Source: Lutimaribacter pacificus
GTDB taxonomy: Bacteria; Pseudomonadota; Alphaproteobacteria; Rhodobacterales; Rhodobacteraceae
Direction of reading: 5' to 3'
Length of the DNA: 64,000 nt
Assembly (NCBI RefSeq): GCF_900142185.1
Contig: NZ_FQZZ01000001.1
Location: 1,054,001-1,118,000, forward strand
Part shown: in pieces, positions 18,948-27,681 of the stretch
Layout of the letters: the number at the start of each line of letters is the position of its first letter
How positions within the stretch are numbered: the stretch's first letter is position 1
Program-made: the position numbers and the translations under genes
The notes under the pieces: generated by a model
What the model was told of the DNA's origin: nothing
Databases searched by the model: none
What the model saw: only the letters and a program-made list of their open reading frames with translations

Positions 18948-19187
18948 ATGGCTTCCGACAAACAAAATCTCCAGGACGCATTTCTCAATCACACGCGGAA
19001 GACCAAGATCCCGGTGACGATCTTTCTGATCAACGGGGTCAAGCTGCAGGGCGTCATCACGTGGTTCGACAATTTCTGCGTGCTCCTGCGCCGCGACGGG
19101 CAAAGCCAGCTTGTCTACAAGCACGCGATCTCGACGATCATGCCGTCGCAGCCGATCAACCTTTACGATGGTGACGACTCCAATTGA
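18948..19187 (+). CDS. hfq: RNA chaperone Hfq
   Basis: A 79-residue Sm-like protein that forms hexameric rings and promotes sRNA-mRNA pairing. Sm1 ([21 protein letters not shown]) and Sm2 ([12 protein letters not shown]) are intact, including the KHAIS variant of the YKHAIST motif. The start is ATG 18948 (MASDKQNLQ) after AAAGG; upstream in-frame sequence to 18873 is not conserved-looking. The stop codon shares a base with the hflX start, the classic hfq-hflX pairing. Confidence 0.96.
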   Translation: MASDKQNLQDAFLNHTRKTKIPVTIFLINGVKLQGVITWFDNFCVLLRRDGQSQLVYKHAISTIMPSQPINLYDGDDSN

Positions 19188-20461
19188 TGGAGCATGACCG
19201 GGAGCCGACCCGCGCCTGGGTGCTCCATCCCGATATCAAGTCCGACCGCGACCGGCGCCCCGCCGGTTTCGCGCTGGAAGAGGCCGTATCGCTGGCCGCC
19301 GCCCTGCCTGAAATCGCCGTCATCGGCTCCGAGATCGTGCCGCTGCAACGACCGCAGGCGGGGCTTTTGTTCGGCAAGGGCAAGATCGAGGAACTGAAGG
19401 CCCGGATCGAGGCCAACGAGATCGAACTGGTGCTGGTCGACGGGCCGGTGACGCCGATCCAGCAGCGCAACCTTGAAAAGGCCTGGGGCGTCAAGCTGCT
19501 GGACCGCACCGGGCTTATCCTTGAAATCTTCAGCGACCGCGCCGCCACCCGCGAGGGCGTGTTGCAGGTGGAAATGGCCGCCCTGTCCTATCAGCGCACG
19601 CGGCTGGTGCGGGCCTGGACCCACCTGGAGCGCCAGCGCGGCGGTCTGGGCTTTGTCGGCGGTCCCGGCGAAACCCAGATCGAGGCCGACCGCCGCGCCA
19701 TCGACGAACAGCTTGTGCGCCTGCGCCGGCAGCTTGAAAAGGTGGTGAAAACGCGCGACCTGCACCGCAAGGCGCGCGCCAAGGTGCCGTATCCGATCGT
19801 GGCGCTGGTGGGGTATACCAACGCGGGCAAGTCGACGCTGTTCAACCGGCTGACCGGGGCCGAGGTGATGGCAAAGGACATGCTGTTCGCCACGCTCGAC
19901 CCCACGATGCGGGCGGTGGTGCTGCCCGGCGGCGGGCCCGAGGTGATCCTGTCGGACACGGTGGGCTTTATCAGCGACCTGCCGACCGAGCTGGTCGCCG
20001 CCTTCCGCGCCACGCTGGAGGAGGTGCTGGCCGCCGACCTGATCGTGCATGTGCGCGATATCAGCCACCCCGAGACCGGGGCGCAGGCCGCCGATGTCGA
20101 GGACATCCTTGCCTCGCTGGGCGTCGACAAGGCGGTGCCGCTGATCGAGCTGTGGAACAAGATCGACCGCCTGCCCGAGGCAGAGGCCGAGGCGATGCGC
20201 AACGCCGCCGGGCGCAAGGACGGTGTGTTCGCCACATCGGCGCTGACCGGCGCGGGGCTGGAGCCGTTCCTGGCCGAGGTCGCCCGCCAGCTCGATGCCG
20301 AACGGCACGAAACCCGCCTGCACCTGCCCTTTGCCGAGGGGCGCAAACGCGCCTGGCTGCACGATCAGGGTGTTGTCGAAACCGAGGAACAGGGCGAAGA
20401 TGGGTTCGACCTGCTGGTGCGCTGGACCGACCGGCAGGAAAAACGCTTTCGCGAGATGTAG
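19187..20461 (+). CDS. hflX: ribosome-associated GTPase HflX
   Basis: A 424-residue GTPase that binds 50S subunits and rescues stalled or heat-damaged ribosomes. The N-terminal HflX domain has GLLFGKGKIEELK and LVDGPVTPIQQRNLEKAW; a coiled linker (GGPGETQIEADRRAI) precedes the G domain, with G1 GYTNAGKST, G3 DTVGFISDLP and G4 NKID. ATG 19187 overlaps the hfq stop by one base (TGATG), indicating translational coupling. Confidence 0.95.
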   Translation: MEHDREPTRAWVLHPDIKSDRDRRPAGFALEEAVSLAAALPEIAVIGSEIVPLQRPQAGLLFGKGKIEELKARIEANEIELVLVDGPVTPIQQRNLEKAWGVKLLDRTGLILEIFSDRAATREGVLQVEMAALSYQRTRLVRAWTHLERQRGGLGFVGGPGETQIEADRRAIDEQLVRLRRQLEKVVKTRDLHRKARAKVPYPIVALVGYTNAGKSTLFNRLTGAEVMAKDMLFATLDPTMRAVVLPGGGPEVILSDTVGFISDLPTELVAAFRATLEEVLAADLIVHVRDISHPETGAQAADVEDILASLGVDKAVPLIELWNKIDRLPEAEAEAMRNAAGRKDGVFATSALTGAGLEPFLAEVARQLDAERHETRLHLPFAEGRKRAWLHDQGVVETEEQGEDGFDLLVRWTDRQEKRFREM

Positions 20462-20485
20462 CGCCGGGCACGGGGAGGGACGCGC

Positions 20486-21898
20486 ATGGAACTGACCGAA
20501 AAGGGCGCGCTGGACCTGTCGGCGATGCTGGAGCGGCGCGAGATCGGCGCCGCCGAACTGATGCAGGCCACGCTGGACCGCATCGCCGCGGTGAACCCGG
20601 CGGTGAATGCCGTGGTGTCTCTGGGCGATCCCGACGACCTGCTGGCCGCGGCGCGCAAGGCCGACGACACCCCGCGCCAGGGCTGGCTGCACGGTATCCC
20701 GATGGCGGTCAAGGACCTGGCGAATGTCGCGGGCTTTCCCACCTCTTTCGGCTCGCCCGCGATGCCCACGGCCCCGGCGAAATCCGACGACCTGATGGTG
20801 GCCCGGATGCGCGCGGCGGGGGCGGTGTTCATCGGCAAGACCAACACGCCGGAATTCGGGCTGGGCAGCCATACCTTCAACCCGGTGCATGGCACCACCC
20901 TGAACCCCTATGATGCGGGGCGCAGCGCGGGCGGATCGTCGGGCGGCGCGGCAGCGGCGCTGGCGGCGGGGATGGTGTCGGTCGCCGATGGCTCGGACAT
21001 GATGGGCAGCCTGCGCAACCCGGCGGGCTGGAACAATGTCTACGGGATGCGCCCAAGCTGGGGCCGCGTGCCGGGCGAGCCGCTGGGCGAGATGTTCCTG
21101 CACCCGCTGGCCACCAGCGGCCCGATGGCGCGCAACCCGCGCGACCTGGCTGCGCTGCTGGACGTGCAGGCGGGCCCCGATCCGCGCCAGCCCTTCTGCC
21201 TGCCGCAGGAAAGCTTCCTCGATCGCATCGCCGCGCAGGTCGGCGGCCGCCGCATCGGCTGGCTGGGCGACTGGGGCGGTGCCTACGAGATGGAGCCGGG
21301 GATACTGGAGCTGTCCGGGCGCGCCGCGCGCGTCTTCGAGGATCTGGGCGCCATCGTCGAGCCCGTGGCCCCGCCGATCGAGGCGGCGCAGCTCTGGGAG
21401 GCATGGCTGGGCCTGCGCGCCTTTGCCAATGCCGGGCGGCTCGATCCGCTGTATCAGAACCCCGCCACCCGCGCGCGGCTGAAACCCGACGCGGTGTGGG
21501 AGATCGAAACCGGCCGCGCCCTGACCGCGCCCGAGATCCAGCGCCTGTCGCTGATCCGGTCCGAATGGTATCGCCGCGCCGCCGCGCTGTTCGACAGCTA
21601 CGACGCGCTGGTGCTGCCCTCGGCGCAGGTCTGGCCGTTCCCCGCCGACTGGGAGCGCCCGCACCGGATCAACGACACCGAAATGGACACCTATCACCGC
21701 TGGATGGAGGTGGTGGTGCCGGTCAGCCTGATCGGGCTGCCCTGCGTGAACCTGCCCGCCGGCTTCGGGGCGAACGGCCTGCCGGGCGGGGTGCAGCTTT
21801 TCGGGCGGCACGGCAACGACCTGGGCCTGCTGCAACTGGCCGAGGCGTATCACCAGGCGACCGACTGGCCCGGAAAACGCCCGCCGCCGCTGTCCTGA
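20486..21898 (+). CDS. amidase (amidase-signature family)
   Basis: A 470-residue enzyme with the Ser-cisSer-Lys triad of the amidase-signature family: Lys76 in MAVKDLA, the cis-serine in GGSSGG (about 151) and nucleophile Ser175 in DMMGSLRNPA. It is a free-standing amidase of the type that hydrolyses aliphatic or aryl amides; GatA is unlikely without gatB/C neighbours and given divergence at the C-terminus. GRSAGGSSGGAAAALAAGM is intact, so activity is expected, but the substrate is unknown. It starts 24 bp after hflX behind GGGAGGGA and may be in that transcript. Confidence 0.86.
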   Translation: MELTEKGALDLSAMLERREIGAAELMQATLDRIAAVNPAVNAVVSLGDPDDLLAAARKADDTPRQGWLHGIPMAVKDLANVAGFPTSFGSPAMPTAPAKSDDLMVARMRAAGAVFIGKTNTPEFGLGSHTFNPVHGTTLNPYDAGRSAGGSSGGAAAALAAGMVSVADGSDMMGSLRNPAGWNNVYGMRPSWGRVPGEPLGEMFLHPLATSGPMARNPRDLAALLDVQAGPDPRQPFCLPQESFLDRIAAQVGGRRIGWLGDWGGAYEMEPGILELSGRAARVFEDLGAIVEPVAPPIEAAQLWEAWLGLRAFANAGRLDPLYQNPATRARLKPDAVWEIETGRALTAPEIQRLSLIRSEWYRRAAALFDSYDALVLPSAQVWPFPADWERPHRINDTEMDTYHRWMEVVVPVSLIGLPCVNLPAGFGANGLPGGVQLFGRHGNDLGLLQLAEAYHQATDWPGKRPPPLS

Positions 21899-21964
21899 TG
21901 CTTGATTTGTGAAGTATTTCCCGCTCACATACCGGCAAAGGCGCATCGGAACAGGGGGGAGATC

Positions 21965-22768
21965 ATGAGAGAGGAGCCGCAACTCGGCGTGCCGCCGCTG
22001 GGGCAGGTGACATTCGCCATGCTGGCCGAGGCGCTGCGGCGCGGCTGGCGCGACCTGAAACGCGCCCCCGGCTTCGGTTTCGTCTTTGCGCTGGTCTATG
22101 TGCTGGTGGGGCTGGTCTTTGCGCTGATCACCTGGGCCACCGGCAAAAGCTACTGGCTGGTCTTCGCGGCGGTGGGCTTTCCGCTGGTCGGCCCCTTCGC
22201 GGCGGTCGGGCTTTACGAGGTCAGCCGCCGGCTGGAACGCGGGCAGGTGCTGGACATCTACCAGATCTTCGGCGTGATCGTGATGCAGTCGAAACGGCAA
22301 TTGCCGTCGATCTGCGCGATCGTGCTGTTCATGTTCCTGTTCTGGTTCTTCATCGCCCACATGATATTCGCGCTGTTCATGGGCTTTTCGACCATGACCA
22401 ATGTCTCAAGCTCTTACGAGGTCTACATGACCTCGGAAGGTATCACGATGCTGACGGTCGGCACGGTAGTCGGCGCGCTTTTCGCGCTGCTGCTCTACAT
22501 GATCACCGTGATCTCTTTACCGCTTCTGCTGGACCGCGAGGTGGATTTCGTCACCGCGATGATCACCAGCTTCCAGACCGTGCAGGCCAACCCGGTGCCG
22601 ATGCTGGCCTGGGGGGCGTTCATCGCGGCGATCACCTTTGCCGCGATGGTGCCGTGGTTCCTGGGTCTGTTCGTCGTGCTGCCGCTGCTGGGCCACGCGA
22701 CATGGCACCTCTATGATCAGATTGTGGCCGCGGGCGCACAGGTGGAGGCCGGGGCGCAACCGGCCTGA
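21965..22768 (+). CDS. DUF2189-type integral membrane protein
   Basis: 267 residues with about six predicted transmembrane helices (for example FGFVFALVYVLVGLVFALI, a phenylalanine-rich helix AIVLFMFLFWFFIAHMIF, and late AFIAAITFAAMVPWFLGLF). WRDLKRAPGFGFVFAL near the N-terminus and LLGHATWHLYDQI near the C-terminus match the DUF2189 family, whose function is unknown. The start ATG 21965 follows a GGGGGGAGA site. Copy 2 of repeat R1 begins 18 bp after its stop. Confidence 0.8.
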   Translation: MREEPQLGVPPLGQVTFAMLAEALRRGWRDLKRAPGFGFVFALVYVLVGLVFALITWATGKSYWLVFAAVGFPLVGPFAAVGLYEVSRRLERGQVLDIYQIFGVIVMQSKRQLPSICAIVLFMFLFWFFIAHMIFALFMGFSTMTNVSSSYEVYMTSEGITMLTVGTVVGALFALLLYMITVISLPLLLDREVDFVTAMITSFQTVQANPVPMLAWGAFIAAITFAAMVPWFLGLFVVLPLLGHATWHLYDQIVAAGAQVEAGAQPA

Positions 22769-22786
22769 GTCCGTATTCGAACCCGA

Positions 22787-22972
22787 CACCCCGCCCGGAA
22801 CAGCCGCGAAGCGGCCCGGGCATCGCACGGCCGCCCCCCGGCCGGGCGATTGGCTGCCGCAAGTGCCACGCTTTGAGGGAGGATGTGGCGGCACGATAAA
22901 CTGCCATCCACAAGCGTCGGATCGCCCGACCGCGGCCGTGCGATGCCCTTTTGTTGCGAACCACCCGAACGG
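22787..22972 (+). repeat. dispersed repeat R1, copy 2
   Basis: A full-length copy. A 17-nt arm GGGCATCGCACGGCCGC (22818-22834) is perfectly complementary to 22932-22948. The pairing continues inward, after a CCCCC bulge, with GGCCGGGCGAT against ATCGCCCGACC (one G-T), giving a near 28-bp stem around a roughly 70-nt core. The left end matches copy 1 (CCCGCCCGGAACAGCCGC) but the right terminal repeat is degenerate. It lies between the DUF2189 gene and the convergent CorC-family gene. Confidence 0.78.
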
Positions 22973-23029
22973 CAGAAAAGACCCGTATAGCTGCCCCCCG
23001 ATACTTGCCCGCGAAAGGAAACCGGCCCG

Positions 23030-24346
23030 TTACAGCGGCCGGATCTTGAGCTTGGTGATACGGTTGCCGTCGCGGCCCGTCACCTCGAAGCGGAAGCCGT
23101 GGAAGGAAAATACCTGCCCGGTTTCCGGGATCATCTGCGCCTCGTGGATCACCAGCCCGGCGACGGTGTTGGCCTCGTCATCGGGCAGCGACCAGTCGGT
23201 GGCGCGGTTCAGGTCGCGGATCGTCATCGCGCCCTCGACCAGGAACTGGTTGTCCTTGGACCGCTGGATCGGGTGATCGGCGGCGGGGTCGAACTCGTCG
23301 GTGATCTCGCCCACGATTTCCTCGAGGATATCCTCGAGCGTGATCAGCCCCTCGAGGCTGCCATATTCGTCCACCACCAGCGCGAAATGGGTGCGGCGGC
23401 GCAGGAACTGGCGCATCTGGTCGTCCAGCGTGGTGGTGTCGGGCACGAAATAGGGCGGCATCGCCACGTCGAGGATGTTGAAATCCGCCAGCCCCCTGGT
23501 CGAAGCGTCGGGGCCGAACATCAGCTTGTACATGGCGCGCAGCAGGTCCTTGGCATGGACCACGCCGACGATGTTGTCGGGGTCGTCCTTGTAGACCGGC
23601 AGGCGCGTGTGTGGGCTTTCGAGGCACTGGCGCAGCAGTTCCTCGGGATCGCGGTCGGCGTCGATCATCTCGATATTCGAGCGGTGGAGCATGATTTCCT
23701 CGACCGCGCGTTCGCCAAGGTCGAGCGCGCCGAGAATGCGGTCGCGGTCTTCCTTTTCCACCACGCCTTCGGAATGGCCAAGGTAAAGCGCACCGGCGAT
23801 TTCCTCGCGCACGGCAAGGATCTGGCTGTCGGGGTCGGTGCGCACACCGAAGATGCGCAGCACGCCGCGCACGAACCAGCGCACCGCCGACACCACCGGC
23901 GCGAACACCGTCACCACGAACTGGATCGGGCGCGACACCAGGCTGGCGGCGGCCTCGGCATTGGTGATGGCATAGGTTTTCGGTAGCACCTCGGCAAAGA
24001 CCAGGACCAGCAGCGTCATCACCAGCGTGGCCAGCGCCACGCCGGATTCGCCGAACACCCGGGTAAAGAGCGCGGTGGCCAGCGACGCGGCCATGATGTT
24101 CACCAGGTTGTTGCCCAGCAGGACCGAGCCGATCAGACGTTCGTTATCCTCGGTGATCTGCAGCGCCCGTTCGGCGCCGCGCGATCCTTTGTCGGCCTGT
24201 GCCCGCAGCTTACCGCGGCTGGCCGCGGTCAGCGCGGTTTCCGAGCCGGAAAAGAACCCGGACAGCACGAGAAGAAACAGAATCGCGCCGGAGGTGATCC
24301 AGAACGCGGCGTCAAGCAGGGGGGTAGTGGCCTCGGGGGTCATCAT
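23030..24346 (-). CDS. CorC/HlyC-family (CNNM-like) membrane protein with CBS domains
   Basis: 438 residues: an N-terminal DUF21/CNNM membrane domain (FFSGSETALTAASRGKL, three to four helices, AEVLPKTYAI), a tandem CBS pair (HRSNIEMID ... TRLPVYKDD; RRRTHFALVVDEYGSLEGLITLEDILEEIVGEI), and a C-terminal CorC_HlyC domain (GAMTIRDLNRATDWSLP). Such proteins are linked to Mg2+/Co2+ efflux or homeostasis; the haemolysin label is historical. It is likely the last gene of an operon with xerD, whose stop is 67 bp upstream. Two adjacent ATGs (24346, 24343) could start it. Confidence 0.88.
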   Translation of the reverse strand: MMTPEATTPLLDAAFWITSGAILFLLVLSGFFSGSETALTAASRGKLRAQADKGSRGAERALQITEDNERLIGSVLLGNNLVNIMAASLATALFTRVFGESGVALATLVMTLLVLVFAEVLPKTYAITNAEAAASLVSRPIQFVVTVFAPVVSAVRWFVRGVLRIFGVRTDPDSQILAVREEIAGALYLGHSEGVVEKEDRDRILGALDLGERAVEEIMLHRSNIEMIDADRDPEELLRQCLESPHTRLPVYKDDPDNIVGVVHAKDLLRAMYKLMFGPDASTRGLADFNILDVAMPPYFVPDTTTLDDQMRQFLRRRTHFALVVDEYGSLEGLITLEDILEEIVGEITDEFDPAADHPIQRSKDNQFLVEGAMTIRDLNRATDWSLPDDEANTVAGLVIHEAQMIPETGQVFSFHGFRFEVTGRDGNRITKLKIRPL

Positions 24347-24413
24347 ATCCGTTCGGTTTCGTGCAGGATAGACGACTTATGGGGATTGCCACCCCCGCGA
24401 TCAAGGGGGCGGT

Positions 24414-25340
24414 TCAGTCGCGCGCCAGCGGGTGGTGATCCAGCACCAGGTCGCGCAGCCGTTCCTCCAGCACATGGGTATAGATTTCGGTCGTGGCCAC
24501 GTCGGCATGGCCCAGCAGCGTCTGGATCGCGCGCAGGTCGGCGCCGTTGGCCAGCAGATGCGTGGCGAAGGCATGGCGCAGCGTGTGCGGCGTGACCTTC
24601 GCGGGGCTGATACCGGCGGCGACGGCCAGTTCCTTGATCAGCATATAGAAGCGGTGCCGCGTCAGGTGGCCGAGCTTGCCGCGCGACGGAAAGAGAAAGC
24701 GCGACGGCGTGCCGCCGTTTTCGCGCGTGCGCGCCTCGGTGGCATCGCGCCGCTCCAGCCAGGCGGTCAGCGCCTCGCGCGCGGGGGGCGACAGCGGCAC
24801 CATCCGTTCCTTGCCGCCCTTGCCCATGACCAGCAGCATCCGCGGATCGCCCCGCGCCGCCGAGACCGGCAGCGACACCAGTTCCGACACCCGCATTCCG
24901 GTGGCGTAAAGCAGCTCCATCAGGCAGGTGTTGCGCAGCCGGTCCTCGCGGCTGCGCCCGGTTTCGCGCGCGGCGTCGAGCAGGCGGTCGACCTCGGCCT
25001 CGCTCAATGTCTTGGGCAGGCGCTTGTCGCGGCCGGGCCCGGCGATCTGGATCGCGGGGTTGTCCTTGCGCCAGCCCTCTTCGAAGGCAAAGCGGTAAAG
25101 CTGCCGGATCGCCGACAGCCGCCGGGCGCGGGTGGATTTCGCCAGCCCCTGCGCATCGCAATGGAGCAGGTAGTTTTCCACATCCGCCCGCGTGGCATCG
25201 GAAAACCCGCGCCCCGCATCGGCCAGCCATTCGGCGAAATCGCGCAGGTCGCGGCCATAGGCAAGCCGGGTGTTGTCCGCGGCCCCCTGTTCGGCGGCCG
25301 CCGCTTCGAGAAAGGCCGAGATCCAGTGATGATCGCCCAT
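24414..25340 (-). CDS. xerD: site-specific tyrosine recombinase XerD
   Basis: 308 residues. The N-terminal SAM-like core-binding domain (about 1-95) and the catalytic domain contain all expected residues: Arg150 (ATGMRVSEL), Lys174, His252-x-x-Arg255 (HTLRHAFATHLL), His278 and nucleophile Tyr287 (ATTEIYTHV). With FtsK and XerC it resolves chromosome dimers at dif. Length and motifs fit the housekeeping protein rather than a phage integrase. It starts 2 bp after the stop of the 511-residue exported protein, so they are probably co-translated. Confidence 0.92.
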   Translation of the reverse strand: MGDHHWISAFLEAAAAEQGAADNTRLAYGRDLRDFAEWLADAGRGFSDATRADVENYLLHCDAQGLAKSTRARRLSAIRQLYRFAFEEGWRKDNPAIQIAGPGRDKRLPKTLSEAEVDRLLDAARETGRSREDRLRNTCLMELLYATGMRVSELVSLPVSAARGDPRMLLVMGKGGKERMVPLSPPAREALTAWLERRDATEARTRENGGTPSRFLFPSRGKLGHLTRHRFYMLIKELAVAAGISPAKVTPHTLRHAFATHLLANGADLRAIQTLLGHADVATTEIYTHVLEERLRDLVLDHHPLARD

Positions 25341-25342
25341 CG

Positions 25343-26878
25343 CTACCCCCGCATCCCCAGCCGCAAAAGCTGCAGCGCCGCGCGCCGCGCGGTATCTTCG
25401 AGCCCGAGCGCGCGAAAGGCCGACAGCGCCTGTTCCAGCGCCACGGTGTCGCCGGTATTGCCGTGTTCGAACAGCGCCATGGCGGTCAGGATCGCCTCGC
25501 CCAGGCGCCCCGCCGCCACCAGCTCGGCGATGTCGTCGGGCGGCGTGGCCTCGTCGAAGGCGCGCGCGACGGCGGCGCGCAGCGGGTCGTTGCCCGGCGC
25601 GGGCACCGTGCCGCGTGCCACGCCGGTGGCGAAGGCGCGGGCCGCGATCGCGGGGCCGCGGGTGATCGCGGCGTTCTCATAGGCCGGGCCCAGCAGCGCC
25701 ACGTCATAGGCCAGCACCGCCGCCTCGCCGGTCAGCGGCAGGCGCATCAGCTCGGCGCCGTAAAGCTCGGCGAAGGGCACTTCCAGCCGGGCCGCCCGCA
25801 TCGCGCGCCAGGCGCCGGGCAGGGCGCGTGCCACCGCGCCGGGATCGCCCGCGCGCATCGCGGTGTCGAACCGCTGGATCGCCTCGACCCGGTCCCAGAT
25901 CCCGCCCGAGGCGGCGGGCAGGCGTTCGGAATAGATGCCCAGCAGGCGGTTCACCGGCAGCGCGCCGGTGCGCGCCAGCCGTTCGGCGGCGACCAGTTCG
26001 GCCTTCCACCCCACGGTGCTGCGCAGGTCGGCCATGGCGAAGGCGCGGGGCAGGGTGTTGGTGGGCAGCGGCTCGCCCACCGCCTCGTACAGCCGGAACA
26101 GCAGCGGGCTGGGCCGCACCGGCGGCATCGGCAGCGGCTCGCCCTCGAACAGCTCGGGGTCGAGGAACTGCGCCAGCATCCGGTCCTCCAGATCCGAGAT
26201 GAACCCCAGCGCCCGCGCGGTATCCAGCGTCAGCGCCGCCGCCGTCCAGTCGCCGCCCCGCGCGGTGCAGAAGATGCGCGCGTCGTATCCGGGGCTGAGA
26301 TGCGGGCTGTCGCGCAGGGCGCGGCAGGCCTTGTCCTCGTCGCCGGTCAGCAATGTCGCGTCGAACCAGCGCGTGAACAGCGCCGGGGTGGTGGCGCCGG
26401 CGCGTTCCAGCAGCGCCTGCGCCGGTTCGACCGCGCCCAGGTCCATCAGCGCGTCGATGCGCGCCTGCAGGAACGGCGCGCCGGGCCCGCTGTCGCCGGG
26501 GGCGTCGGCCTCGGCCAGCAGCAGGGTATAGAGCAGCGATTGCATCGCCGGCAGCCGCGTCACCCGGCGTGCCTGCAGCAGGTTGCCCAGAACCTCGGCC
26601 CGGCTGTCGCGCCACAGGCTGCGGGGCAACCCGGTGACCGAGCCGGGCAACAGGCCCACGGCATCCACCGTCGGCTCGCCCAGCGGGGTTACGCTGACCG
26701 CCGGGATGGTGGCGCTGTCGGCCACGGGCGATTCGCCCGGCACCGCGCCGCGCGGAACCACGCGGGTCACCGGCAGCGTGGTCGGCCTGTTCAGCCAGTC
26801 GATCGCCGAAAGCGGTGCCTCCTCGGCGGGCGCGGCAAGCGGCAGGCAGGACAGGACAAGCGCCAGGCTAATCCGCAT
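25343..26878 (-). CDS. exported protein of unknown function, 511 residues
   Basis: I do not recognise the family. It has a clear signal peptide (MRISLALVLSCLPLAAPAEEA, cleavage probably after APA), then an alanine/leucine-rich mature region with regularly spaced helix pairs that could form TPR- or HEAT-like solenoid repeats (for example GDEDKACRALRD, GGDWTAAALTLDTARALG, GRLGEAILTAMALFEHG). Its position between a 49-residue membrane protein (11-bp overlap) and xerD (2-bp gap) suggests a conserved operon. A periplasmic scaffold role is only a guess. Confidence 0.8.
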   Translation of the reverse strand: MRISLALVLSCLPLAAPAEEAPLSAIDWLNRPTTLPVTRVVPRGAVPGESPVADSATIPAVSVTPLGEPTVDAVGLLPGSVTGLPRSLWRDSRAEVLGNLLQARRVTRLPAMQSLLYTLLLAEADAPGDSGPGAPFLQARIDALMDLGAVEPAQALLERAGATTPALFTRWFDATLLTGDEDKACRALRDSPHLSPGYDARIFCTARGGDWTAAALTLDTARALGFISDLEDRMLAQFLDPELFEGEPLPMPPVRPSPLLFRLYEAVGEPLPTNTLPRAFAMADLRSTVGWKAELVAAERLARTGALPVNRLLGIYSERLPAASGGIWDRVEAIQRFDTAMRAGDPGAVARALPGAWRAMRAARLEVPFAELYGAELMRLPLTGEAAVLAYDVALLGPAYENAAITRGPAIAARAFATGVARGTVPAPGNDPLRAAVARAFDEATPPDDIAELVAAGRLGEAILTAMALFEHGNTGDTVALEQALSAFRALGLEDTARRAALQLLRLGMRG

Positions 26879-27017
26879 TCAGGATCACTCGCTCTCGTAT
26901 CTCGTCCTGCGGGGGCGAGAAATCGGCCCCCAGGAACGGCCCGATATAGGCATAGGCCACCAGCGCGATGCCGCCCAGAACGATCAGAATGAAGAGGTAT
27001 TTGATAAGTCGCCCCAT
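26868..27017 (-). CDS. small single-pass membrane protein, 49 residues
   Basis: A short gene: MGRLIKYLFILIVLGGIALVAYAY forms one N-terminal transmembrane helix, followed by a roughly 25-residue acidic tail (FSPPQDEIRERVILNAD). Its TAG stop lies inside the start of the next gene, an 11-bp overlap that argues it is real and co-translated. No family name can be given. It is the promoter-proximal gene of the membrane protein - exported protein - xerD - corC group and is divergent from aroK (115-bp spacer). Confidence 0.7.
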   Translation of the reverse strand: MGRLIKYLFILIVLGGIALVAYAYIGPFLGADFSPPQDEIRERVILNAD

Positions 27018-27132
27018 GTCGCCTGCCTGTTCGTCTTTGTTTTCCCGAGATATAACTGGCATTTCGACAAAGATCACGTCATTCAGGCGGAAATCGGGAA
27101 AAACGGCATCGACATGCCGATGCGGGCAAGTG

Positions 27133-27681
27133 ATGGGCTGGCAACTGAAAAAAACGGTCGTGATGGTGGGGATGATGGGCGCGGGCAAAACCGCCGTGGG
27201 CCGGGCGCTGGCCGCGCGGCTGGGCGTGCCGTTCCTCGATTCGGATGCCGAGATCGAAACCGCCGCCAACATGACCATCCCCGAGATTTTCGCCCGCGAC
27301 GGCGAGGCGTTCTTTCGCGCCAGGGAAACCCAGGTGATCGAGCGCCTTCTCGACACGCAGTCCTGCATCCTGTCCACCGGCGGCGGCGCCTTCATGGCCG
27401 AGGGCAACCGCGCGATGATCGCCGAAAAGGGCGTGGCGGTCTGGCTGGATGCCGGGCTCGACCTGCTGTGGCAGCGCGTCCGGCACAAGAGCACCCGGCC
27501 GCTGCTGCGCACCGCCGATCCCAAGGCGACGCTGGCGGGGCTTTATGAGGCGCGCGTGCCGGTCTATGCGCTGGCCGATCTGCGCGTGGCGGTCATGCCG
27601 CGCTATTCCATCGAGGACACGGTCGAGCGGGTGATCGAGGTGCTGCGGACCCGTCCCGACGTGCTGCAGGGGGGAAGCTGA
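27133..27681 (+). CDS. aroK: shikimate kinase
   Basis: 182 residues; phosphorylates shikimate in the chorismate pathway. Walker A GMMGAGKT (residues 13-20), shikimate-binding DSDAEIE and FRARETQVI, STGGGAF and the lid region RPLLRT are all present. Start ATG 27133 (MGWQLKKT) is a best estimate: it gives normal family length, but the ribosome-binding site is weak, and a GTG precedes it directly. The stop codon shares one base with the aroB start. Confidence 0.93.
   Translation: MGWQLKKTVVMVGMMGAGKTAVGRALAARLGVPFLDSDAEIETAANMTIPEIFARDGEAFFRARETQVIERLLDTQSCILSTGGGAFMAEGNRAMIAEKGVAVWLDAGLDLLWQRVRHKSTRPLLRTADPKATLAGLYEARVPVYALADLRVAVMPRYSIEDTVERVIEVLRTRPDVLQGGS

Noticed and set aside
19163-22360. 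A 1065-codon open frame antisense to hfq-hflX-amidase
   Set aside because: No motifs or translation signals; it mirrors well-supported plus-strand genes.
24414-25340. Tyrosine recombinase as a sign of a prophage or integrative element
   Set aside because: Length and motifs fit housekeeping XerD, it sits in an operon, and no phage genes or attachment repeats are nearby.
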